This document shows, piece by piece, positions 33,120-42,414 of a stretch of DNA of 49,476 bases. Numbering within the stretch: the first letter of the stretch is position 1; the number at the start of each line of letters is the position of its first letter. The notes under the pieces were generated by a model. It was not told the origin of the DNA and did not search any database. It worked only from the letters and a program-made list of their open reading frames with translations. The position numbers were made by a program, and so were the translations under genes. Source of the stretch: a virus; the IMG/VR virus record IMGVR_UViG_3300035660_000016, positions 1 to 49,476 of that record, one strand, 5' to 3'.

Positions 33120-34978
33120 CTCCTACCTCTTATTTGATTCCTTGCAAGTGGTCTCATTGACGACAAACCAGGCATTGGCATACTACGATTACCACTAAAT
33201 GATGGCTGATTCATATCATTAAAACCCTGTGTCTTCTGGAACATATAGCCTACGTAGGCATACATCAGGGCACAGGCCCCATCAACTGGTTTTCCAGCCC
33301 CTTGTTTACGATATTGTTTCTTTATTTGTCCCGAGCCTCCCGTGGTCGTCACGATTTCAATGTTTGAAATATGTTGCATCAACCATTCTACCCTTATTGG
33401 CTCTTTGTATGGAAAACAGAATACCTTTTGATCAAGCATTAAATCATAGAACTCCTCAAAGACTCGATGCTTGTCAATGGTAATCTGTTTATTTTCTCTA
33501 TCAAATCTATATGTCGATTTACAATTCGCACTTGATATAATTTCTAATACTCTGTCTGGATACTTATCCTTCAGTACTTGGTTCTGAACATGTCCAGCAC
33601 CAAAATCGCACGCTACTACCTTGCAATTATACATTCGAATCCAGTTGATAATGTCATCTAGCTGTCCTTCAGGACCAACTACACTGGTCTGCTCCATTCT
33701 ATGTGCAAACTCGAGCTTGAACTTTCCTTGGGGCAGTCTTGAGAGAACCGTAAAAACAGTGTAGCCCCCTTGTCCTTCATCATCTTCTCCAGAAATACGT
33801 TGTCCCCAGTCAATACCTGCCCAGGTCATTTTATCAGCAACTGCAATACTAAAACGCCAATCATGTGTATCTGGGTCTTTTGTTGTAGCCTCAACAACTT
33901 CACCAAAAGATGGACCAGTTTCACGACCTGCGTAAAATTCGCCCATACTCTCATTGGCAAAGGTGCGAGCTGTTTTATCACGAAGTTTTTCGTCTATTGA
34001 TTCACGAGTGATCCCAGGAATCAACAGCTGGCTAATGTGATATCCTCGTGATGTTATTTTCTTTTTCTCTTCCTCAGTTTCTGGTATATTTTGTACTACC
34101 CACTTGCCACCCTTTATGGCTCGTCTTTTATCCATTTTTCCATGACAGCCACGGCCCTCTTTATCACGACATTCTACAAGATAGCCCTCTAATAGATTTG
34201 TATCAATCACTTCTCGGGCAGTGGTATATTCATAAAAAAGAGGAAAGAAGTGTCCACAATGAATGCACTTTAGGTAATACTCTCTCTTATCAGTACGCTC
34301 CCAGAGAGTATGAAAATCCGAACCAACATCCTTAGGTGTTCCAAAATTCAGCTCCAACCCAAAACCTGGTCTTCCAAACTTACTATGAGACAAGGCTTCA
34401 AGTGTATTTTCGTGTGCTGTACGAGCCAAGTCCTGGATCTCATCAAATAGTGCATAATCCGGTGAAATACCTCTCAATCGATCGCCCGCTTCACCAGCAC
34501 CCTCAATTAGTACGAAGTTTCCATTTTTAAACGGCTTCTGCGTGACTGAACCATCATTTACCAAAAGCTTGGCTAAGCAATTATCAACGGATTCTTGTAC
34601 TCTTGGTGAAAATGTTAGTTTAGAATAACGTCGAGCCTGCTCGATCTGTGGAAAGGTATGCAATCCACGAATATGATCATACGCACCACTACAAGCAAAA
34701 TACAATGAAATAGCACATGCTGTGGTAGTCATTTCAACCTGTCTACCCTTCTTCACCACAACTGCTTGACCTTTTGGACCTACCGCTTCCAGACAGATAT
34801 ACCTATAAATCTCGTGCAGATAATCTCGCCCACAATCTGACAACATGAAAGGCTGTGCATCGATGGTTAGTGCCTTTTGGGTAAATTCAACAGGATCCAG
34901 GAAACAAAAATCCAACAGAGGATCACCCATTAAAAATGGGCTATCACCCTTGACTTGAATTTTCTTCCTTCTTCCCAT
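33116..34978 (-). CDS. terL: terminase large subunit
   Basis: 620 residues with an N-terminal ATPase (Walker A-like VVVKKGRQVEMTTTA, Walker B YALFDEIQD). There is a Cys-rich insertion (CIHCGHFF ... CRDKEGRGCHGK) as in GpA-type terminases. The C-terminal RNase H-like nuclease has acidic residues in WAGIDWGQ, VVACDFGAGH and KPVDGACALMYAYVG. It packages DNA into the prohead through the portal. Translation starts at ATG 34978. Its AAGGAAAGAG ribosome site lies inside the 3' end of the upstream homing endonuclease (TAATATG junction), so the two are coupled. It overlaps the polyprotein start by 4 bases. Confidence 0.92.
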   Translation of the reverse strand: MGRRKKIQVKGDSPFLMGDPLLDFCFLDPVEFTQKALTIDAQPFMLSDCGRDYLHEIYRYICLEAVGPKGQAVVVKKGRQVEMTTTACAISLYFACSGAYDHIRGLHTFPQIEQARRYSKLTFSPRVQESVDNCLAKLLVNDGSVTQKPFKNGNFVLIEGAGEAGDRLRGISPDYALFDEIQDLARTAHENTLEALSHSKFGRPGFGLELNFGTPKDVGSDFHTLWERTDKREYYLKCIHCGHFFPLFYEYTTAREVIDTNLLEGYLVECRDKEGRGCHGKMDKRRAIKGGKWVVQNIPETEEEKKKITSRGYHISQLLIPGITRESIDEKLRDKTARTFANESMGEFYAGRETGPSFGEVVEATTKDPDTHDWRFSIAVADKMTWAGIDWGQRISGEDDEGQGGYTVFTVLSRLPQGKFKLEFAHRMEQTSVVGPEGQLDDIINWIRMYNCKVVACDFGAGHVQNQVLKDKYPDRVLEIISSANCKSTYRFDRENKQITIDKHRVFEEFYDLMLDQKVFCFPYKEPIRVEWLMQHISNIEIVTTTGGSGQIKKQYRKQGAGKPVDGACALMYAYVGYMFQKTQGFNDMNQPSFSGNRSMPMPGLSSMRPLARNQIRGRR

Positions 34979-34979
34979 A

Positions 34980-36065
34980 TTAAACTCTTTCCTTCGTTAG
35001 AATACGATCTATTCTTCTCTTGATTTCTTCTTCATCCCACTTTTCGTAGTAAGCAATTCGGATTAAATTGTACCCGTTTTCTTTACAAAGCCTATTCTTA
35101 CGAGCATCTCGTTCTTGTTGCGTAGCCAGGAGCTTCTTCGCTCGTTCAATGCCCATTCCACCATAGGTGGTAGGCTGAAAATGGTGCTGTCCATCGTACT
35201 CAAAAGCCAACATCATGCTGCGAATAGAATAATCAACCCTCAATAATTCTAAAAACTCCAAATTATCCTGGGCCCTCACCAGACCAGGGAAAAGTGCCTC
35301 TAACACCTCACCCAGTTTTCTTTGATTTTTCCATTCACCGCATATGGGGCAGCGGTGTCCATCCCTAAAACTATTCCAACGTGTTCGTCCTGGATGTCCG
35401 TTGGGACATTTAAAATGGAGCAAACTTCGACATCCTCCATATTCCAAAGACAATAATTGATATCCCTCTTTTGCAAATGCGGTTCTTATTTCTTCTATGG
35501 TATATTTTTCATTGCCATAACACTTCGAACATCCCTGTCCCTGCCGAAATGCGTTCCATCTTATCTGTCCTTTATGATTCTGAGGGCAGATAAAGCTCAA
35601 AAGAGAGCGAGCATTTCGATATTCTTGGGATAACAGAACATACTTTCTTTTTTCAAAAGCAGAACGAACCTCGTCGATTGTTTTCTTTTTACTCCCTCCA
35701 CATATAAAACACCTATGCCCTTGCTGAAAGTCGTTCCACCTTATTTGCCCTCGGTGTCCTTTAGGGCACAAATAACCGAGAGGTGTTTTACAATTAATGT
35801 ATGCAGTCGAAAGTAAAATGTATCCATCCTTTTCAAATGCATCTCTTATTTCTTCTATGGAATGGTTTTTACTCCCATTACACTCAATACATCCATGACC
35901 TATCCGGAAACATTTCCAGCATATTTGCCCCTGATGTCCGTTGGGACATTTGTAAGGCAAAGGTGAAACACAATTTTTATAGGTATTTGTGAGTAGAATA
36001 TATCCCCTTTCTTGAAAAGCTAAACGAATTTGATCAATATTCTTTTTTTCTTTCGACATGTTCAA
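34980..36065 (-). CDS. homing endonuclease with four zinc-ribbon repeats and an EDxHD nuclease
   Basis: 361 residues. Four repeats of about 58 residues each contain [IV]-[DER]-x-[IV]-R-x-AF, then CPNGHxGxI-W-x-x-F and CxxC (for example CPKGHRGQIRWNDFQQGHRC). They are the same family as the repeats in the gene at 15238 but better conserved. The nuclease domain follows with LRVDYSIRSMMLAFEYDGQH and CKENGYNLIRIAYYE, the EDxHD/Vsr-like pattern. The gene directly precedes terL and carries the terL ribosome site in its tail. It is probably a homing gene targeting the terL region of competing phages. Confidence 0.9.
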   Translation of the reverse strand: MNMSKEKKNIDQIRLAFQERGYILLTNTYKNCVSPLPYKCPNGHQGQICWKCFRIGHGCIECNGSKNHSIEEIRDAFEKDGYILLSTAYINCKTPLGYLCPKGHRGQIRWNDFQQGHRCFICGGSKKKTIDEVRSAFEKRKYVLLSQEYRNARSLLSFICPQNHKGQIRWNAFRQGQGCSKCYGNEKYTIEEIRTAFAKEGYQLLSLEYGGCRSLLHFKCPNGHPGRTRWNSFRDGHRCPICGEWKNQRKLGEVLEALFPGLVRAQDNLEFLELLRVDYSIRSMMLAFEYDGQHHFQPTTYGGMGIERAKKLLATQQERDARKNRLCKENGYNLIRIAYYEKWDEEEIKRRIDRILTKERV

Positions 36066-36089
36066 ATCTCCCTAACTTCGCACAAAACA

Positions 36090-36121
36090 AAGGGGTAGAA
36101 GCGGAATCGCCTCTACCCCTT
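36090..36121 (-). terminator. hairpin before the homing endonuclease, terminator or leader hairpin
   Basis: A 14-bp stem with one mismatch, AAGGGGTAGAAGCG/CGCCTCTACCCCTT. On the minus strand a TTTGTTTTG tract follows. It lies 86 bases after the stop at 36207 and between the TATCGAT motif and the gene at 36065, so it may either end the upstream transcript or fold in the leader of the next one. Confidence 0.6.
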
Positions 36122-36126
36122 AGGGG

Positions 36127-36144
36127 AAATAATCGATAGATTTT
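36127..36144 (-). promoter_or_regulatory. recurring AAAWSTATYGAT motif (candidate promoter), copy 5
   Basis: The minus strand reads AAAATCTATCGATTATTT, directly followed by CCCCTAAGGGG. It lies in the 141-base gap between 36207 and 36065, upstream of the homing endonuclease and terL. Confidence 0.45.
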
Positions 36145-36206
36145 GGGACATAAATAGTACCTCCTACCTCTTTTAAAAGGCTGTTGGCACTATTTATTTG
36201 TCGAAA

Positions 36207-36758
36207 TTATGCCTGTGTCCTTTGTGTTTCCTCTCTGATGATCATGTCAATTTGATTGGCCTCGTCCGTGAGACCCTTCTCATCGAGTGCATTGGCAATG
36301 CGAACCAGCTTCTCGAGAAGAGATGCCTCCTTCTTCTCTTCCTCTTTCTTTTCTTCCTTCTTTTCCTCTTCCTTCTCTTCCTTTTTCTCCTCTTTCTCCT
36401 CTTTCTCTTCTGCCTTCTTGGTAAACTTCTGGACATTCTTACCCTGAACACCCTTAGGATCCCTGCGAGCAACCTCATCAATCACTTCATGGACCTCATC
36501 AAGTGTCTCAACATGAGCATCAGCAGATGGACCAGTTGCCTTGATGTCGCTCTTCTTGACATCATAGACACCTTCGCCACCCTTGCCAGGATTTGAGACC
36601 TGCGTGGTGACTCCACCACCTGGATGAGCAATCTTGATCTCATCCTGTGAAGGACCCTGCTTGCTCTTATCCCAGTACTGGTCCTTATCGAGAGCTTCCT
36701 TAATCAGTTTCTTACCCGTCTCAGTGTTAAAAAATGCTTCCACTACATTCCAATCCAT
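36207..36758 (-). CDS. small scaffold-like protein with F-T-K motif, Lys/Glu tract and helical tag, 183 aa
   Basis: 183 residues. The first half resembles part of the scaffold encoded at 11890: both have an AHP-x-GG segment and then [GA]DAH[IV]ET. After that come QKFTKKAEEKE (motif at about 111), a Lys/Glu tract of 35 residues, and a C-terminal helical element (ASLLEKLVRIANALDEKG). The scaffold has EASLLERKAQRYA at the equivalent place. This is probably a paralogous or auxiliary scaffold, or an internal head protein. It starts with ATG behind TAAGGAGG. Confidence 0.65.
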   Translation of the reverse strand: MDWNVVEAFFNTETGKKLIKEALDKDQYWDKSKQGPSQDEIKIAHPGGGVTTQVSNPGKGGEGVYDVKKSDIKATGPSADAHVETLDEVHEVIDEVARRDPKGVQGKNVQKFTKKAEEKEEKEEKKEEKEEEKKEEKKEEEKKEASLLEKLVRIANALDEKGLTDEANQIDMIIREETQRTQA

Positions 36759-36781
36759 CTTATCCTCCTTAAGCTTAAGTT

Positions 36782-38452
36782 CTAACTTCGGGTTGAGCGC
36801 TTAATGATATCTTTCACGATATCATCAATCAGATCTGCTTCTTTACTAAACCCTCTGTTATCTAATTGATTGGCAATCCGAACTAATTTTATCACCTGCT
36901 TTGCAGCAAGTGCTAATTCTGGTTCTTCTTCATATTCTGGCACCTGTAAAACATCTACCTCTTCCTCAACAGGCTCTTCAACCTCCTCTGTTTCAGGAAT
37001 TGGTATAGGAGCAGGTGCCTTTACTCCTCGTGATAGCTCTTTATCTAAAATGTCTTTGATTATTTCCTTTGCATGAGGCAATCCCTCTTGTATTTCCTGC
37101 TCTTCATACTTACTCAAAAGCTCTTCCATGGAATTGTATTCATTGCCCTTATCATCGACCCATATATCATCCATTCCAACTGCTTGTGCTATGATTTCCA
37201 TAGATTGTGCAAACAGATTCTTTGAAGGTGGAAGTGTAGCCTCCTTGCCCTTCCAAATAAACTTGTTTTGTGCAGGTGGCTGTGGCTGCTCAGGTTTAGG
37301 CAATCCCTTTTCAGGAACCCAAAAAAGACCACCATCTTGCAGCTGCGTCAAGTCGCGCTCTTCATCCTTAACATCGTATCCCTTTCCTTCACGACCCAAA
37401 GCCAGCAGACTAATTCCAGGTACAAGTTTCTTGTCTTCGAATCCTGGTGAATCCTGAAGTACATTCTTAGCGAGATATACATTTTCGAACATCGACTGCT
37501 TTTGTAATTCTATTGCCTGCTGCTGTAGCTTGCGACGCGTATCAGCTTGTTTGGCTGCCTCATGGGCATCTACGGTAATAAAATCATAATCTGGGTTCTT
37601 TTGATTTTGCACATACAAAGTGGCATCACCAGGCAGTCCGTATTCCTGTACAGCATCAAATGTTTTCTGTCCTGGTACCGGTACTCCTTCCATTGGACTC
37701 TCTGGCTGATTACCATTAGGGAATTCCTTCGCAATTTCCGCAGGCGGCTTTGCTGGACGACTCTTCAGATAGGGATACGAATCCTTCATCATGAAGAATG
37801 TGAGTAACTTATTAGGACGCTGTCGACCACCAGCATAAGAAGTGCCGGTGTGATATCCTGCAACACCCTTACCCAGCTTACCCTCAACATCCACAAATTT
37901 AATATCAGTTACAGCCTCGAGATACTTTTTTTGAAGAGCAGGAAAAGCCTTCAGACCAGCATAAAAAGCACGCACAACCTCTTCAGCTGGAGACTTTTTT
38001 CGACCAGGAGTCTCAGCACGAGATTGTTCTCTTTGCTCCTCTTCTTCCTTCATCGTCAAAAGCTTAGGCTTCAAACCTTCATGCTCATATCGTCCCTTGC
38101 CTAGGAGTGCATTGACATCAAATAATAGCGCCGGATTAGACTTGGCTTGTGCTTCAATTTGAGGATAAATTTGTTCCAATCCTTGAATAAGAGTATCGAG
38201 CAAACCCTCCTTCTCACGCAAGATTAGATCAGCCAAAATCTCATCAAATTTTCTTACACTGGCACGCCAAATAGTACAGCGAAGAGGCGCATTCGGCTTA
38301 ATAAATGAATCCGTTCGCTGATGTGCTCCACCACCTCTTATGGCATTCCAAATCTGGAAGAAACGACGGGATGCCTTCTCACGAGTCTCAGCCTCCCAGT
38401 GTTCCACTGGTTGGAGCCATTCCCAGGCACCAGATTGTGCTTTTCTCTTCAT
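36782..38452 (-). CDS. virion-module protein with C-terminal helical tag, 556 aa
   Basis: 556 residues, starting in a TAATG overlap with the upstream gene. The N-terminal 250 residues are Arg/Lys-rich and helical (EKASRRFFQIWNAIRGGGAH). The middle is Pro/Gln-rich (PKPEQPQPPAQNKFIWKG). An acidic segment of about 30 residues (EEVEEPVEEEVDVLQVPEYE) precedes the C-terminal helical element LVRIANQLDNRGFSKEADLI, the best match to the consensus in the window. Family not recognised; the shared tag groups it with the other internal head protein candidates. Confidence 0.6.
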   Translation of the reverse strand: MKRKAQSGAWEWLQPVEHWEAETREKASRRFFQIWNAIRGGGAHQRTDSFIKPNAPLRCTIWRASVRKFDEILADLILREKEGLLDTLIQGLEQIYPQIEAQAKSNPALLFDVNALLGKGRYEHEGLKPKLLTMKEEEEQREQSRAETPGRKKSPAEEVVRAFYAGLKAFPALQKKYLEAVTDIKFVDVEGKLGKGVAGYHTGTSYAGGRQRPNKLLTFFMMKDSYPYLKSRPAKPPAEIAKEFPNGNQPESPMEGVPVPGQKTFDAVQEYGLPGDATLYVQNQKNPDYDFITVDAHEAAKQADTRRKLQQQAIELQKQSMFENVYLAKNVLQDSPGFEDKKLVPGISLLALGREGKGYDVKDEERDLTQLQDGGLFWVPEKGLPKPEQPQPPAQNKFIWKGKEATLPPSKNLFAQSMEIIAQAVGMDDIWVDDKGNEYNSMEELLSKYEEQEIQEGLPHAKEIIKDILDKELSRGVKAPAPIPIPETEEVEEPVEEEVDVLQVPEYEEEPELALAAKQVIKLVRIANQLDNRGFSKEADLIDDIVKDIIKRSTRS

Positions 38453-41211
38453 TAATTAACTCCCCTAAGCAGACGCTTCAGTAATCTTGCTCTCCTAATT
38501 TTCCTTTTAAGTATATCTACTCTTGATACAATCGGCTTTGCTTCCTTCACATACCTGTCAACCGTAATGTCAGTATATCGTATTGGCTTTTCCTTTTGCT
38601 GTCCTAATCTTCGAAGTATTTTTTCACGTCTCATCCGCCTCGATCCATATTCTACCTTCTGAAGTTCCTGTGGATTCATCTCAACTGCCACTTGTACATT
38701 TTGCTCAAGCACTCCTAGATTAGTCCAATATCTTGTAGCCTCTCTACCAGTTGGAGACTTCATTTTAAGTGTTACTGTAGTATTTGCCTTATCAACTTCA
38801 ACATTAATTACTTTCCAATTTCCAGATTTGTTAGGATCACTAGATGCTATACTAATAACCTCATCCCTCAGAGCACCAAGCTTAGCAGTTCGTTGGTGTT
38901 TTAAGTCTTCCCAGGCTACCCAGATATGATTGTCCTCTATGTAAACTATACTTCCATGACCAAATTGTTGTGAGTAGATAGGCATCCCCACTTCTAATTT
39001 TGGCATCTCAGTCTTGGCTTCCTCACCAGGTGCCAGTGGAGCAGTTGATGGTTCGACCAATCGAGTGTGAATTTCCTTTTCTTCTCTGCCCAAAATATGA
39101 ATAAATTTGCAATTACCAATCGCCTTAGGTCCATTACCAACATAGTCAGGGTCTTCCCAAATAATATAATGCTTAGGACCTCCAGGATCAGCCTCGTTTG
39201 TGTCACGAATAACGTAATCCTGTTCCCAGTCTATCTCGCGAACACGAACCAAAACCTCTCTATAAACTCCACATTTTGCACAGGTAGCAGAATTGATGGC
39301 TATTCTCTTGTTCTCCACCAACACCGGCTCATTATTACCACAATTCCAGCAACCACGACCCCCAGTTACTGAAATACCAATTTTAATCAAACTGAGATCA
39401 TGTAATTTTTTTGCTAATTCTGCAGGCTTTGGCCAGTGTCCAAGTTCCACTGCCAGTTGTTGTTCAATGTCTTCCTCACGAAGCTGTTTGAACCATTCCT
39501 TGCGAATTTCTTGTCTACTTTTCTGTGTGTGTCGAATCTTTTGACGGCGAATAACAGGTTTAAAATCGGAGAATGTACCACGATACTCTTCTATTATTCT
39601 ACCAACCTCTTCCCTAAAGGCTCTGTGGAATGCTTCAAAAGGAATTTCTTTCTCTTCCAATCGACCGACATCGCGAAGTTTATATTCCTTTTCTGTTTCT
39701 TCTGGTCGCGCAAGTGAATCAGGAAACTCTTCATTCAAACGACCTTTGATTTCCCCTAATACCTCTTGTGCCAACTCTTCTAAGGTTCTATCATCTGGGT
39801 CCACACCAAATTTTCTAAACTGGTGCAAAATCATATCTGTAATGACACCATCTGTGTAATTTAGCTTCTTTTCAATTTTTGTCGCCACATGAGGTGGCTG
39901 TGTAAAGGGTTTATCTGTAGCCTGTTCCGCCATTCTTTCCATATACGTAGCAAGTTCGTGTGCTCTACTTTGCAAAGCAGCACCCGGATAACGTCTGATG
40001 TAGGCATTTACAATCTCTTGATGGTACTTACCAGCCTCTGACGAGGTCAAATCAACTTCACCAAGCAGTACATCAGCATGTGTTTCAAGATGTGAAAAAG
40101 GTAAAATACCAGGATTATCCGAATTAATCCAAAGCTTACCATGTTTATCACAAACCATACACTTTACATAATCGCCATATTCCTTGTCAAAACTTTGTGA
40201 TGGCTTGCGATAGATATTATCACCCAGCTCTCCCATTGCACGATCATATAGGTCTTGTAATCCCTCAGGGCTCAACTTCCTTAACCCTGCCTTACGCTGT
40301 TCGTCGGTTTTGGCACCTAGTAGATTATTTACAATAACCCTAAATTTGATGTCGTTCATGGCTGCTTTATTCTTTGGTGCCTCTGCTTCCTCCTTTAGCT
40401 TTCTCTTGTAGCGAATATCAGCAAGATCACCCCTCAGCTCATTGATTCTTGATTCAAGATCCTTCCGAAGTTTTTTCTCCACATTTGTTTGAGGCTTCCA
40501 CTTCGGCTGAGATATAGTACCACCTGGTTCCATGAAACGTTTCACTATTTGTGTCTGTAGTTCGCGGATTTGCTCTAATATCCTCTTTTCCTTGGAAACA
40601 CCCAATCCACGACCCTTTTGAGGTTTGGTACCTCTGAATTGGTATTGGGGAGGTTCTTTTTCTTTTCTCAATGCTGCCCAAGGATCCTCTTCAGCTGCTT
40701 CGATGACCAAACCTGGTCTAAATTCTGCACCTATCGTTTGACTGGGTGAATCGACTACTGAGTCAGTATCAAGAGAACCTGGAGCCTTTTGCTGAGCATT
40801 ATCTTCTACATCTCGATTCTGTTGTGATTCAGGACCAAGATCGGTAAGTTTGCCAAATGGCTTCTTACGAAGTTTATCAAGCTTCTTAGCCTTTTCACTA
40901 CCTGGCTTTACACCGGGAAGAATCGCAGCAGGAGCATTGCCATTATCAAACTGCTTGATATCCTCCTTTATGTCAGGAGAAGGTCCACGGAAAGAGATCT
41001 CAGCAGCCATCTTAACGAAAACTTGTCGGCGAAGAGACCTTTTCTGCAGTTCAGTTAAGCCAGTCCGTTGTGCAAAGTCTTGTAAGGCTTCCTCTACATT
41101 CGCATATGTTTCGCGACCCTCATTCTTGAGGTGCAAATGACTTAGGTAGTTAGCAAGCACAACACGCTGTGCTATTTTTGAATTCGCGAACTCGTCAAGC
41201 CAATTACTCAT
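38452..41211 (-). CDS. large zinc-ribbon virion-module protein, 919 aa
   Basis: 919 residues. The N-terminal region is helical with KMAAEISFRGPSPD. Near 350-385 a C2H2-like cluster appears (VKCMVCDKHGKLW...HLETH). A four-Cys zinc ribbon (RGCWNCGNNEP...CAKCG) lies near 635-670. An SH3-like barrel (VGMPIYSQQFGHGSIVYIED) follows near 745. The basic C-terminus ends in SRVDILKRKIRRARLLKRLL. The zinc ribbons and basic tail suggest nucleic-acid binding. It overlaps the downstream gene by one base and abuts the upstream one. Not recognised; could be a packaged DNA-binding protein or a structural hub. Confidence 0.6.
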   Translation of the reverse strand: MSNWLDEFANSKIAQRVVLANYLSHLHLKNEGRETYANVEEALQDFAQRTGLTELQKRSLRRQVFVKMAAEISFRGPSPDIKEDIKQFDNGNAPAAILPGVKPGSEKAKKLDKLRKKPFGKLTDLGPESQQNRDVEDNAQQKAPGSLDTDSVVDSPSQTIGAEFRPGLVIEAAEEDPWAALRKEKEPPQYQFRGTKPQKGRGLGVSKEKRILEQIRELQTQIVKRFMEPGGTISQPKWKPQTNVEKKLRKDLESRINELRGDLADIRYKRKLKEEAEAPKNKAAMNDIKFRVIVNNLLGAKTDEQRKAGLRKLSPEGLQDLYDRAMGELGDNIYRKPSQSFDKEYGDYVKCMVCDKHGKLWINSDNPGILPFSHLETHADVLLGEVDLTSSEAGKYHQEIVNAYIRRYPGAALQSRAHELATYMERMAEQATDKPFTQPPHVATKIEKKLNYTDGVITDMILHQFRKFGVDPDDRTLEELAQEVLGEIKGRLNEEFPDSLARPEETEKEYKLRDVGRLEEKEIPFEAFHRAFREEVGRIIEEYRGTFSDFKPVIRRQKIRHTQKSRQEIRKEWFKQLREEDIEQQLAVELGHWPKPAELAKKLHDLSLIKIGISVTGGRGCWNCGNNEPVLVENKRIAINSATCAKCGVYREVLVRVREIDWEQDYVIRDTNEADPGGPKHYIIWEDPDYVGNGPKAIGNCKFIHILGREEKEIHTRLVEPSTAPLAPGEEAKTEMPKLEVGMPIYSQQFGHGSIVYIEDNHIWVAWEDLKHQRTAKLGALRDEVISIASSDPNKSGNWKVINVEVDKANTTVTLKMKSPTGREATRYWTNLGVLEQNVQVAVEMNPQELQKVEYGSRRMRREKILRRLGQQKEKPIRYTDITVDRYVKEAKPIVSRVDILKRKIRRARLLKRLLRGVN

Positions 41212-41622
41212 TTAACTAGTCCTCTCAATAATACCGGACTGACCATAATTGTGTACATGCAACCACTCCGACACATCTTTACCCTGCTCAAATTCTACTA
41301 TCTTTTGTCGTTCTTGTTTGGTTAAATCTGTTTTTGGAGAAGAACAGCCGAGCATAACTAGTCGTAATGGATATGAGCAAGTTGTGTCGCTGGGGAAATC
41401 GTTGTCGTCTACCTCAGCAATCCCATACATCCAATTGTGAAGGTGTGGATATTTTTTGATATGATCGCTTCTCATTCCTTGAACAAAGAAAAACCAACGA
41501 TACGCTACTGATTTTTTGGATACCCTAATTATAAAATTAGAGAGCTCAAAGTAATTATCCCTCTCCCAAAAGGAATAGAAAAGATACTTACCCTCATCTG
41601 ACTTTGTAAATTTATAGACCAT
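41212..41622 (-). CDS. hypothetical protein, 136 aa, FTKSD family member 2
   Basis: 136 residues, beginning YKFTKSDEGKYLFYSFWERD. It resembles the gene at 23139-23549 in length and N-terminus and is probably a distant paralogue. The middle contains KSVAYRWFFFVQGM and YPHLHNWMYGIAEVDD. The start overlaps the upstream gene's end by 11 bases. Function unknown. Confidence 0.5.
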   Translation of the reverse strand: MVYKFTKSDEGKYLFYSFWERDNYFELSNFIIRVSKKSVAYRWFFFVQGMRSDHIKKYPHLHNWMYGIAEVDDNDFPSDTTCSYPLRLVMLGCSSPKTDLTKQERQKIVEFEQGKDVSEWLHVHNYGQSGIIERTS

Positions 41623-41830
41623 GTTTATTCTTAACTTCTTGTAATGAATTTAAGATTTCATCTGCCGTCTCGACAAAATCGGCATCCCTCCCTTGCTTGA
41701 CCATCTGTAATAAACTAATTATTTCCAATAGTTGTTTCTGGATAACCGATTTATATGTTTCATGAGCAGTGCCAAGCTCTTTATCAAAACGATTAGCCAA
41801 ATTTTCTTTACCTATGAGAAGAAGAGTCAA
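41612..41830 (-). CDS. small helical protein, 72 aa
   Basis: 72 residues starting at a TTG 5 bases after the stop of the upstream gene, so probably coupled. It is helical, with KSVIQKQLLEIISLLQMV and a weak copy of the helical element (DADFVETADEILNSLQEV). The weak start codon lowers confidence. No family recognised. Confidence 0.4.
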   Translation of the reverse strand: MTLLLIGKENLANRFDKELGTAHETYKSVIQKQLLEIISLLQMVKQGRDADFVETADEILNSLQEVKNKHGL

Positions 41831-41835
41831 TTTGT

Positions 41836-42412
41836 TCAGTGTGTGCCTTTTCTTAATAAATTTTCCACTCGCTCAACTTCCCTCAGCAGATCTTCGTATC
41901 CTGCTATTTTTAAAATTTGCACTGCTTCCTCTTGATATCCTCTTTCCGTCAGTATATTGGCAAACTTTTGCAATCGTTGCACCAAACCAGCCTTACCACC
42001 AGGGAAACTCCTATATTTTCCGTCTGGACCTCTACTCACATGGTCCCAATCTGGTGGATGTGGAAACTTACTCAAAACCTGCTTGACCCACCAAAATTGT
42101 GGATTTCCTTTCAGGGACTCCTGGATGCAGAACGAAAATTGTGCTGCACTATCCCAACCCTTCGGCTCACCTCATGGCTTTCACCACAAGCCGGACTATA
42201 CCACTATCTCTTTCGAGATACCCCTTGGTAGTCTCTGGGGCCCACTTTCATGTGCCTGCTGATTGTCCATTGTTGTATCCTTTGAATTTTCACTCTTTGG
42301 TATCAAAGGCTTTAGGAGTTTCCAGCATATTCGGGGTTTGCTTGCCATATCACTATGACAAGGGGCAAGTCTATCTACCCAACATATCGTTGAAACTTCG
42401 TATAATACGCAT
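41836..42412 (-). CDS. small protein with helical tag, split by a group I intron
   Basis: The coding sequence is a join of exon 1 (42412 to 42377, 36 nt) and exon 2 (42153 to 41836, 318 nt), giving 117 residues. Exon 1 encodes MRIIRSFNDMLG and starts 3 bases after the stop of the homing endonuclease. Exon 2 continues DSAAQFSFCIQESLKGNP, then FWWVKQVLSKFPHPPDWDHV. Without splicing, the only start would be a TTG at 42075, losing this conserved-looking part. The C-terminal half carries a helical element (LQKFANILTERGYQEEAVQI). Its role is unknown. The exon junction assumes splicing after GGGT and before GAT. Confidence 0.68.
42154..42376 (-). ncRNA. group I intron, 223 nt, no ORF
   Basis: The minus strand shows P1 (exon GGGU against GCCC, with U-G at the splice site and two further pairs), P3 ACCCC/GGGGU, a P5 extension CCUUUGA/UCAAAGG, and a conserved GCTGGAAAC and CAATCAGCAGGC pair. 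P7 is GACUACC with GGUAUAGUC. P8 is UAUCUC/GAGAUA around GAAA. P9 is CGGCU/AGCCG. It is the same size as the intron at 5836-6062 and has the same architecture with a different sequence. The 3' end at 42154 is chosen because it keeps frame after a terminal G; a shift of a few bases is possible. Confidence 0.83.
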
Positions 42413-42414
42413 AG

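Noticed and set aside
41836-42075. Start of the small gene at the TTG 42075
   Set aside because: The same frame extends upstream with coding-like sequence to an intron 3' end, and no ribosome site precedes the TTG.
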